64,000 nucleotides of DNA from Turbatrix aceti (lineage: Eukaryota > Nematoda > Chromadorea > Rhabditida > Panagrolaimidae): contig OZ017768.1 in the NCBI GenBank assembly GCA_963969345.1, forward strand, positions 10,518,193 to 10,582,192. The letters are read 5' to 3'. Under the pieces are notes generated by a model. The model was not told the origin of the DNA. It searched no databases and worked only from the letters and a program-made list of their open reading frames with translations. Shown here in pieces: positions 55,395 through 64,000 of the stretch (position 1 is its first letter; every line of letters begins with the position of its first letter). The translations under genes and the position numbers were made by a program.

Positions 55395-58154
55395 ATGAAA
55401 TATCTGACTTTCATTTTAGTGCTCTGTATCCAAAGCGTTTTATTCAGATTAACATTATCGGTTATCACGTGTCCACCTGAATTCAATTTTAATGCTACCC
55501 TGAACGGCATTTCAAAATGTTATATTAATATTCACATGCCGGAAATGCAACTTGATCGCTGCAACTACCCTTTTGCATGTCATTTTCTTCACAATGAATC
55601 TATTCCGGTGATTATCCAATCCGATCTCGAAAACGATCTTCTTTGTAGGTTTCGCTATGCTTTTAATACATACATAGTAGGGGAAGGATATGTAATTATA
55701 GTTTTTTTGCAGTTCGATATTACTATAAGTATTACGATTATTATAATCCCGCTTACGTAGGATTATACGTTCCATGCAATAAATCGGAAAATGACACGAA
55801 TACTAGTGATTTCGAATGGGTCGATGGATCACCTCTTACAGTAAACCACCTTGATTATAACGGCATAGGCGCATTTGCAAATTTGGGACAAGACAATAGC
55901 AAACCTGTATGGAGTCGTGATGACGGAAAGCTGCCATCAACATCGACAAATATTCTGTGCCAAATTGTGTTGGACTCTTACCAAAATACTAATTTTTTTT
56001 TTCGTAATGATGTATATATTACGAACTGGGAAAGTGATGAAACATTAGAAGAAGAACCCCAAATCACATATTCAGATTATGAAACATATAGTGAATACAA
56101 TAGAGAAGATTTTTATCTTTATTCGCCGTTTCTACACGATTTACTTAGATTTTTGTGGGACGCAGTACACTTTCAACTTCTCTGTAATACTGTTTTGTTA
56201 TTGATCGTCGGATTTCTTTTGATATACGGTTGTTTCAAAAATGATATGATGAAGTCGTCTTATTTTGCACTCGTTATTATTGGTTGCCTATACAACTTTA
56301 TTAGTAATTTTCCGTTTTTTTTAAATACAAATGTCCAATATTTGCATATTATAAATATGCTCAGCTTTCACACAGGCATTTTGAATGCAAATTGGTTCAT
56401 TCTTATTTCCTTCAACAGATTTTCGGGTATGTATTTTTTACTTTTGTTTTTCTAAAAATGCATTCATAAAAATAAATTACGCTTTTTTTGGCAGAATCGC
56501 CTCTGATTTTGACTCCGACTCTGTGATGATGCAGATGCAGAGGAAATTGGAGGTGCCTCAGAATCAGAGAGAATCAGAGGCGCTTCCGAATAGCCTTAAA
56601 GTCTAAATGTAGTTTATTTTCATACTTTTTACATGAAAATTTTTTTGTAGTGGTAACTGATCAGTGTTGTCGGTTCTGAAAATTTTTCGGGTACCCGAAC
56701 CGGAACTGGAACCGAAATCCTGATTTTTCGGGTACCCGGAACCGGAACCGAAAATAAATTTTTCGGGTACCCGGAACCGGAACCGGAACCGAAAATAAAT
56801 TTTTCGGGTACTCGGAACCGGAACCGGACCCGAAAGTAGAAAATTCGGGTACCCGAACCGGAACCGAAGAACCGAACCGGAACCGAAACTTTTCAAACCG
56901 CGTGCGAAACAAAATTTGAAGGATTTTCGTTACAAAAGTGTTCAAAATGAAAAAAATTGCTTTGAATATGAACTTATAATCGATTTCTAAGCGCTTTTTT
57001 TCACTCTGACATGAGAGCTCGTTTTTTCCGTCATTTGAACTCATTTTTAAAATCCGGGTACCCGGAACCGGAACCGAAAATAATTTTTTCGGGTACCCGG
57101 AACCGGTACCGGAACCGAAAATGATTTTTTCGGGTACCCGAAACCGGAACCGGAACCGAAAATGATTTTTTCGAGTACCCGGAACCGGAACCGGAACCGA
57201 AAATAAATTTTTCGGATTCCCGAACCGGAACCGAACCGGTTCCGGTTCGGGTACCCGACAACACTGTAACTGATGTTACATAGTAGTTCAAATATTATAA
57301 CATTAAAAAAACAAATTTACTGTGAAAAAACAGTTTTAAAAACGTTTGGCTGATAAGTATATTTTAACGCAGAGTTGTCAAAATTACACTTTTATTTTGA
57401 GGCCTCCGAGCGAACAGCCTCTGGCTCTATGCAGAGGGGGCAGAGAGAGGCGGCGTCATACTGTTTGAAACGGGCTTTATTTGCAGCGGTTTTTCTGTGG
57501 CGCCATATGAACACGATCTGGTGCAAGCCGCTTACAGTATTCTATATCATTTTTATTCTTCTCTTCCCTCTTTTTGTTCAATTACCAATGGTTTCACACT
57601 GGCACTGTTTATTTGACATTAGTGCAAAATGCAATGTCGAATATGAATTTATTTTCGAATGGCGAAAATATGTCACAAATATATCAAATGCTATTTCTGC
57701 TGTGATGTCACTATTTTTTTGTACTTTTGCAAGTCTTAGCAGTCGATTTGGTAAGAAAAATGAGCAAGTGGTTTCAAATGAACGACGAAAAGCTGAAAAT
57801 AAACTTCTCATACAGACTACTTTTTTTTCATTTTTTCATTTCCTTTTTATTTTGTCTTTATTCGTGAATAATTATTACTTTGGCAAAATGACATTTTTGG
57901 AGCAGAAAGTTTGTGTTCTTCTTCAAAACTTTACTTCACATTTTGCCATTACGTCGCTTATTGTTCCGTTCGTCGTTTGCAAAACTTGGAGAACAAAGAT
58001 ATTTGGATCCATGTGGCTGACAGCGTTTTTTGCAAAACCGTCTTCCAACCCGGTGAAACGTATTGTAACGGCCATCCCTTTTAGTGTCTACATGATTTTA
58101 TACTACGTTATTCCTTCCTTCTCTTTTGCTCTGTATAAACATTTTTATTTTTAA
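55395..58154 (+). CDS. C-type-lectin-domain seven-transmembrane receptor
   Basis: Predicted cell-surface receptor, 543 aa. Exons: 55395-55644, 55713-56426, 57487-58154; both introns are phase 1 on both sides. After a signal peptide (residues 1-22), residues about 24-170 form a C-type-lectin-like domain: CPPEFNF, SKCY, a Cys/Ala-rich helix (NYPFACHFLHNESIPVII), YVGLYVPC, DFEWVDGSPLTVNHL and STNILCQI. An acidic Tyr-rich stalk follows (to about 235). Then come seven helices near 239-258, 266-287, 296-317, 337-354, 384-405, 430-449 and 468-487. NRF at the end of TM3, the HWHC loop and PFVVCKTWRTKIFG after TM7 resemble nematode serpentine chemoreceptors. An eighth hydrophobic stretch (516-537) may be genuine tail or a missed intron. 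Intron 2 (1060 bp) contains hAT-like element D. Confidence 0.82.
56662..57266. mobile_element. hAT-like non-autonomous element D (GGGTACCCGGAACC arms)
   Basis: A 605-bp element with termini CAGTGTTGTCGG / CCGACAACACTG. A perfect 8-bp duplication TAACTGAT flanks it (56654-56661 and 57267-57274). The arms are repeats of GGGTACCCGGAACCGGAACC separated by AAAATAAATTTTTC; the core is AT-rich. It sits inside intron 2 of the lectin-7TM gene. Confidence 0.9.
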
Positions 58155-58233
58155 GCAAGTTTCAAGTGCGTTTTTTCGATGCGTGCTCGAAAGTTCCAAA
58201 AGTTCTGTTTTCTGTAGTATATTGTATTTTGAT

Positions 58234-58916
58234 TTATGCAACCAAAAGAACTTTCAAGGAACACAACAAAATCCATGAAAACACTAAACTGGAGGCTGCA
58301 TTTTTGTGTTCTAATATGTGAATGTTTTCTGTTGAATAAATCTTTGTATCTTTGTCGGAATCCAATAAAAGTTGACAGAGTATGTTTGCAGGTTCTTGAT
58401 ATAGGATTGCGGGAGCATTGTGCCAATGATTTCCAAATTCTTCTGTATATAGTAACTGTGCTAGCGCGCCATTCATGCGGTCTTCTTTATTAACTTTTAA
58501 GTGATTGAGAGTGAGAGGTGATCCGTCTACCCATTCAAAGTTATCGGTTGTGCCATCTTTCAATTTCCCGCACGGAATGTATAATCCGATGAATGCGGGA
58601 GGGAAGTCGTTGTAGCGTTCTACTGTAACTTTTGTATCAAACTATAAATTTTAGGATATAACATACTAAGAACTCTGTTTTCAAACTCGGTTTGAATAAC
58701 GACGGGAATTGATTCGTTGTGTAGAAACTGACACGCCTGGGGATAATTACAGCGATCAAGATCTTTGGCTGGCGCATGTAGATTAGCGTAACATTTAGAA
58801 ACGTTGTTTATCGTAACATTGAAGTAAAATACAGGTGGACACTTTGAAACAGTCAATACATTCTGCAGTACAACAAAGCAAACTGTTAACATTTGAAGCA
58901 ACGCCGATATACCCAT
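58234..58916 (-). CDS. Lectin-only paralog of the 7TM ectodomain
   Basis: Secreted or GPI-anchored C-type-lectin-like protein, 212 aa. Exons on the minus strand: 58916-58667 (250 nt, exactly the length of exon 1 of the neighbouring receptor) and 58622-58234, with a phase 1 intron at the equivalent position. The signal peptide is followed by CPPVFYF, SKCY, NYPQACQFLHNESIPVVI, FIGLYIPC, NFEWVDGSPLTLNHL and ANILCQL, residue for residue parallel to the receptor. It then ends in a hydrophobic tail (SSLVFSWILLCSLKVLLVA) instead of a stalk and seven helices. It converges on the receptor gene with an 80-bp gap. No Ca2+-binding EPN/QPD-type motif is evident in either domain, so sugar binding is uncertain. 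Confidence 0.85.
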
Positions 58917-59485
58917 TTTTTGGCCACTAAAACCAAATGCTGACTTTAAATAACAAAATTATCTAAAGATATTAGACGTTGTCTAAATGTAAAAAAGCAC
59001 CTGTTTTATTTGTATTTTGTTTGACATTTTCAACAAAACAAGATTGCCTGTTACGCAGACACTACAGCCGCTGTGTGCGCAACATGTCTCCGACTCCGAA
59101 GTTCGCGTTGACAGCCATCGACAGAGTGTTTACCCGATATTTCCCTGATAAGTGATCTACTCAGTAAAAAAGCATTCAAATTAGAGCTTGAGCATGACAA
59201 ATGTGGTACGAAAAATTCCTACAAAACAGACTTCAATATAAAAAAAACACGAAAAAAGTGCGTACGCGCTTTGCGTCAGGAATTCTTACTCGTGAAAGTC
59301 ACTAAAAAAACTGCAAAAAATAAATTATGCAATTGAAAAGCGGGGGATGTGAATCTTCTCAAGTTCCACACACACAACCTTTTATCGACATTGAAGTCAA
59401 ATTGCTTCCAAAGTCAAAGTGCGAGAGGCACATAAGCGTTGTTGATTTAGAGCTTTTCTTTGATGCACTTTTATCACCATTCACA

Positions 59486-60094
59486 ATGACTTCTCTTGTC
59501 TTTGTTCATCTTCTCTTTACCGGTCTTGTAGCAGTTGTTTCTGGAATTCTTGATCGTGATTGGCATTCCGTACCAATCAAGGATTCTGTAGTAAAGCAGC
59601 AGCTTCTTCCATTGGCTATTGAAGCTCTCAACCAAGGTTTTTATGATTCAGGAAACGAAGCAGTTTTCCAAACTGCTGCAACAAGATCGTTTTTTGATGA
59701 CGGCGACAACAACAGTGCTTCAAATTACCGCCTAGATTTCAGTTTGCCTGATGAAATATTTCTTCGAGTTAATTTTCATCATTCATTTAAAGCCACTGTT
59801 GTCAACAGTTTGGAATCCCTGGATATCTTTGTTAAAGAAAACTCCGATAGCCAAGTAGTCCAGGATCTTATTCCCATCGCAAGAAAAGCCCTGAGTGAGC
59901 ACGGCCTTCCTGTAATGATATTCATCGGAGCGTTAAAAAAACGATTTGATGTAGACCCCCCTAAACCAAACTATCGACTACATTTTAATACAGAATTTCG
60001 TAAAAAATGGCGCGTATCTATATACCATTCGGGAAACATCACCGATGTTCTGGATGTGACACCAGGTTTACGTATTAGCAAGAATATAACATAA
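59486..60094 (+). CDS. Small secreted protein with two cystatin-like repeats
   Basis: Intron-less, 202 aa. The start at 59486 opens on a signal peptide (MTSLVFVHLLFTGLVAVVSG); an in-frame ATG at 59327 would bury it. Repeat 1 begins DRDWHSVPIKDSVVKQQLLP and contains SNYRLDFSL; repeat 2 begins SDSQVVQDLIPIARKAL and contains PNYRLHFN. The pattern helix (acidic-V-x-x-L-x-x-x-A-x-x-x-L), then Asn-Tyr-Arg-Leu and beta strands, resembles the cystatin fold but lacks its QxVxG loop, and there are no Cys residues. The function is unknown. It is related to the gene 430 bp downstream. Confidence 0.68.
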   Translation: MTSLVFVHLLFTGLVAVVSGILDRDWHSVPIKDSVVKQQLLPLAIEALNQGFYDSGNEAVFQTAATRSFFDDGDNNSASNYRLDFSLPDEIFLRVNFHHSFKATVVNSLESLDIFVKENSDSQVVQDLIPIARKALSEHGLPVMIFIGALKKRFDVDPPKPNYRLHFNTEFRKKWRVSIYHSGNITDVLDVTPGLRISKNIT

Positions 60095-60527
60095 TACATG
60101 TATGTAAATAAATAGTCACAAAGCTTGATATTTAGTAACTTTTTCAAATATCGTACTTCAAATATACACATATTCACACAACACATTTGCCGAGTCGATT
60201 TCGGTCATTTTTTTCTATTTTTTGGGCCATTTTTTACTCGATCGACAACTCTGATGCAAACCTTTTAGTTCATTGAAGTTAATGTAAAAAATCAAAACGC
60301 TGTATAAATAATCAGTAAAAAAACTAAAAGTTTAAGAAAATTTTGCAATTGCAACGCAATAAAGAGCGAGGACGTGACTCTCGTCATGTTTTCGCACACA
60401 ATATTTATTTTTATCCTTTTTTAAAGCAGTTATATCAAAATCAAGGTGTGGCTGTTACAAAGTGGTTGTTGAGAATAGCTTGACATAAGAAGAGCTTCTC
60501 TGTGGTGAATTTTTATTATTACTCACA

Positions 60528-60875
60528 ATGAGTTTTTATTTCTTCGTTTTTCTTCTTTTCACCGGTTTTGCTGTCTCCGCTTTTCACATTGGTGATCTGG
60601 ATTGGCATTCTGTACCCATCACGGATTCTGAAGTTCAGGGGCTTCTTACTTACGCCCAAGATGCTCTTACTGATCAGCTGTATGTCGATGGAAGCAAAGC
60701 CGTTCTCTTTGCTGCTTCAACACGTACGCTTTTTGATTACGGCAACAATGAGAATGTTCCAAACTACCGTCTGGATTTCGCATTGCAATATGAAAAATAC
60801 ATGCGCGTTTCTTTTTACAAATCGTATAAAAACACTTTGATCATCAGTATCGACGAGATACTTCTTTTGAGGTAG
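60528..60875 (+). CDS. Small secreted protein with one cystatin-like repeat
   Basis: Intron-less, 115 aa. The signal peptide MSFYFFVFLLFTGFAVSA is followed by GDLDWHSVPITDSEVQGLL and a central PNYRLDFALQYEKYMRVSF, parallel to repeat 1 of the upstream gene. The second repeat is missing; the frame ends soon after IISIDEILLLR, so it may be a truncated duplicate or a single-domain form. The (ATTT)n tract begins about 70 bp after the stop. Confidence 0.65.
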   Translation: MSFYFFVFLLFTGFAVSAFHIGDLDWHSVPITDSEVQGLLTYAQDALTDQLYVDGSKAVLFAASTRTLFDYGNNENVPNYRLDFALQYEKYMRVSFYKSYKNTLIISIDEILLLR

Positions 60876-60943
60876 CATACAGAGCCTGATTTCTTGCGAT
60901 TCAGCACGTTTTAAAAACTGTAGTGTATGCAGGTTAAAGAATA

Positions 60944-61136
<193 letters not shown>

Positions 61137-62994
61137 AAATAATAAATAATTCGTCCCTAATTCACACAAAAATCAATGAAGTGCAATTATAAATTCCGTG
61201 ATAATTTTTGTGAAACAACAAGGCAATGTTAACCTTTATTGGGTATGGTTTTCAAACGACACCACCATTGACTCAACTTTCATTTTTCATTTATTAACCG
61301 TCTCGGACCAGACAATAAGTTCCAAGGATGGAGAGTCAAATTGATTCAACTATGAAGTCAAAAAGATATTCTGCAGCGGTCGTTTGCTTGAATCAGCTGC
61401 AAATGTCATTGGACCATTCCTTTCCGAGAAAGGAACACTTGCCGATGGTATGTAGATAAAAGTGCCAAATGTATTTTTTTGTGGTAGCGCCCTCAACGAA
61501 GTGCATATTGGTACAACCAAGTCAATCCAGAATGAACCAAAAACACAAAAACTGGTGTCATTTCAAGGTAGTTGCGTATGTGCTTGGGAAACGCATTTTC
61601 CCATGTCTTTATCCCGAAAATCACTAACATAAGGCAGTCGGCATATTATGCGATTAAACAATTATTTTTGAGCAGTTTTTTGTTGTTTTCATTTTAGCTG
61701 CAACTGTGCCGAGCAGGAAGTTATTGGCTCGCCCACAGTTTGATCGGCTAATTTGATTAAGAAAATGTTATTTCCGGGTATAATGTTAACAAAAAATGTC
61801 CCAGGTGTTGGATTTGCCAGAAATGTACCCCCTGTAACAAATGTTGTTTCCTGGTTCTTATATATCTTTGTAAATAATAAATATTGTTTTTGATGATCTA
61901 AAAATGTTGGTTTTGTGCTGTTTGCTAATTATTAGGATTTTCGTTGTTTTTTTCTGAAAAAAAAAACATAAATAGAATTTTCTTTGTTCGCCTTATTAAA
62001 AATAGTACCTGACGTTGTTTCATTAGTTTATTTTCGCATGCTAATCTTTCATTCAAGCTAATCAGTCAACTAATTTATCAAATGCCGTTGCTCGCAGATG
62101 ATTTGTTTTTGACGCACAACAAGAAATTATTGCAAGAAGTTTCTGAGAACTCCATTTAGCAGAAGTACACCTGCTTTTATGTCAGCCGTTCGGTAAGCTT
62201 ATTCTTTGCGCGTGCTGCCGCATTTGTTCGCGTTTGTTTGAGAAAGGTTACAGTACGACAAGAATCTCGGATTTGCTTTTTTTAACCAAGATTCTGACGT
62301 TATTTTCCGGTTTCCGTTTTTATCATAAAATGATTCTCAGACATAATGATTTTTAAATACATCATAAATATAGCGAACATAATTTTGATATTGCATATAT
62401 TTGCAGACGATTTGTGGGAAAACGTGTATACTAATTTTGCGATCTATAAGAAAAATGCAAGCAAATAAACACATATTATATCTGACATTTTGCCCTAAGT
62501 CCTTTTTGTGTCCTACACCATATGATCTTTTTTAAAGGTCGCGTGTAGGATGCTATCTACACTTTTTTACGCAAATGTCAGTTACATAATCTTCGTTAAA
62601 AAAAATAATAACTCTAGGGTACTGTAATTTTCTTTGTACTTTTACTCAATTCTCCTAAAAAGTAGAAAATCTGCCAAAAAACGTTTAGAGCATGCCACAT
62701 ATACAGATTGTTCTCGACATTTTTTTTATTTGTATAAAAAGTTCATCGCACAATGAAATTGTTTGCGAATGTCATCTTTAGATTTTATATTCATTTTTGA
62801 AACAACATTCAGAACAGACAATACGCAATAACGAATCATTAAGGCAGTCATCCTTCATTTTTAACAAACAAATTATACTGTATATACAATATTTTTCATA
62901 TATACATGAGCATGAACGAGAATACTGTAATTTCATTCGATGTGTCATTTTGTTTTAACCGTGTGCAAAAGTTCGATACGTTGAAAGATCGGGA
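61137..62994. other. Intergenic 1.9 kb, no gene
   Basis: AT-rich sequence between the cystatin-like gene and the last small secreted gene. No supported feature. Confidence 0.5.
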
Positions 62995-63696
62995 TTACAA
63001 CGAGTTGTTTTCAGACGTCGGATTCAACACAAATCGGATGTTATCACCGACTTGAGCGTTTTTTACAATTAAGTAAGATTGCTTGTTGAGAATTTCTATT
63101 TGTTTGTTTATGTCTGAAAATGAAAAAAACGGTTAGTAAGAAATTTAATGTCAAATAATATGAGCTGCATTTTTTAACTCGGATTAACTTGGAAAGGATA
63201 TAATAACTTTGACTCATTTCATATAACAAAAAATTTTAGGAAATCGGAAAAAGGTCCATAGGGTGTAAAAAATTACCTGAAGCTACAAGTTGTCGTTTAA
63301 ACTGCGGCCTGGTTCGCCGGTTGCCACTGATGAGAATCATATTAGCTTTTGAATCAAGCGAAGAGCTGTAGATGGTTAAGCTCGATGGAGTACTTGGCAG
63401 CTGCATAGTGCACGGGTCTGTATCGGACGTAACAGTCAATTGAAGTTTCTTATTGTAGCTCTGCTCATCCAAATGAACGTAGCAACCTGTAATAATATGT
63501 ATTTATAATTTGATCAACGCAAAAAAATTTAAAGTAATCTACCGAAATTAGTAATCGTGTTTTCATTCTCAACATAGGGTACCTCAACTTCAGTTTTATG
63601 CAATTCCGGTTTGAATGTTGGCGCGCATTTTGTCAGTTTTGCAGTGGTAGATAAAATGACAACACAAGTAAACGACATCAAACTTTGTTTGACCAT
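62995..63696 (-). CDS. Small secreted protein of unknown family
   Basis: Unrecognised, 160 aa. Exons on the minus strand: 63696-63543, 63486-63277, 63113-62995, with both introns in phase 1. The start at 63696 gives a signal peptide (MVKQSLMSFTCVVILSTTA). The mature chain has few Cys (KCAPTF, GCYVH, DPCTM) and a central beta-rich stretch (KLQLTVTSDTD, SSLTIYSSSLDSKANMILIS), ending IRFVLNPTSENNSL. The consistent splice phases and sensible signal sequence support a real gene. No domain or function is proposed. Confidence 0.65.
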
Positions 63697-64000
63697 TGTT
63701 ATCAGGATAGGATCGTTGTAGTCGTCTGACAAAAAATTAATCGTGTTTGACTTAAAGAAGTGAGATTTAACGAAAGTCGCAGCTTCTTATATTTAAATCT
63801 TTTGGCGCGCGCGCACGCAATGGAACAACCCGCCTTAAAAAGTGGGGTGGCACATGTTGTATCCTTCCCCTAAAGGATGAATGATTCATCGTACTGCCGT
63901 TGCTCACGCACACGCGCACACACACATACAAAGATTATAAACAACGCCGGCTTTACCAATTTGGAAAAAAATTGTTGCGCAGATGTCTTGTCCATTTACA
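63697..64000. other. Upstream flank with CA/CG-rich simple repeat
   Basis: CACGCACACGCGCACACACA occurs around 63905-63927. No gene is seen before the window end. Confidence 0.45.

Noticed and set aside
56603..57291. Minus-strand frames with RFRF/SGSG/VPVPVP repeats
   Set aside because: These are translations of the repetitive arms of hAT-like element D, not genes.
59210..59290. Sequence resembling an end of the 14.7-kb foldback element
   Set aside because: Only about 25 bp align with gaps; no partner arm or duplication, so not called as a copy.
59327..59485. Upstream in-frame ATG for the two-repeat cystatin-like gene
   Set aside because: Using it would place 53 polar residues before a clear signal peptide; the paralog at 60528 starts right at its signal peptide.

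Overview
The window is nuclear DNA from a nematode. The evidence is a complete nematode cuticle collagen gene (17005-18242), a serpentine-receptor-type 7TM gene, short introns with T-rich acceptors, and acceptor-like AG sites a few bases upstream of several start codons, as expected for spliced-leader addition. I cannot name the species. All gene models below were built by eye: exon phases were matched across every junction, and each total length came out as a whole number of codons.

Layout. 0-4.5 kb: two tandem secreted M13 (neprilysin-like) metallopeptidase genes on the minus strand, the downstream one cut by the window edge. 5.2-5.7 kb: a small proline-rich membrane protein. 6-8.2 kb: a two-pore (TWK) potassium channel with a decayed LINE in an intron. 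9.2-11 kb: a CK1/TTBK-like kinase. 11-17 kb: a mostly gene-free stretch holding a hAT-like element and a 1.1-kb foldback element. 17-18.2 kb: cuticle collagen. 19.1-21.7 kb: DNA polymerase delta small subunit, with a tRNA-Leu gene in one intron. 22.1-24.6 kb: secreted cysteine-rich EB-module protein. 24.7-26.9 kb: TIMM29 and MPDU1 in a possible operon. 30-32 kb: an SLC17-like transporter. 32.5-37.8 kb: a tandem pair of secreted, possibly GPI-anchored proteins of unknown function. 38.5-42.3 kb: a SUN-domain (SUCO/SLP1-like) protein. 45.6-48.9 kb: proteasome subunit beta type-1. 49.3-50.6 kb: Flower. 51.2-52.9 kb: a DDAH-family protein lacking key catalytic residues. 55.4-58.9 kb: a C-type-lectin-domain 7TM receptor facing a lectin-only paralog. 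59.5-60.9 kb: two small secreted cystatin-like paralogs. 63-63.7 kb: a small secreted protein.

The housekeeping genes (POLD2, TIMM29, MPDU1, PSMB1, SUN, Flower) are unrelated in pathway and only share the neighbourhood. The accessory parts are where the novelty lies. The strongest candidate for an undescribed system is the gene at 55395-58154. It fuses a signal peptide and a C-type-lectin-like ectodomain to a nematode 7TM chemoreceptor core. About 80 bp away, tail to tail, lies a gene encoding only the lectin domain with a hydrophobic, GPI-like tail, and its first exon has the same length and the same intron phase. This looks like a membrane receptor plus a cell-surface or decoy lectin.

The second theme is mobile DNA. 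Four non-autonomous hAT-like elements each have intact short terminal inverted repeats and perfect 8-bp target duplications. Their subterminal arms are built from unrelated, simple, palindromic repeats. A dispersed repeat sits in introns of several housekeeping genes, and one copy is split by a hAT-like element.
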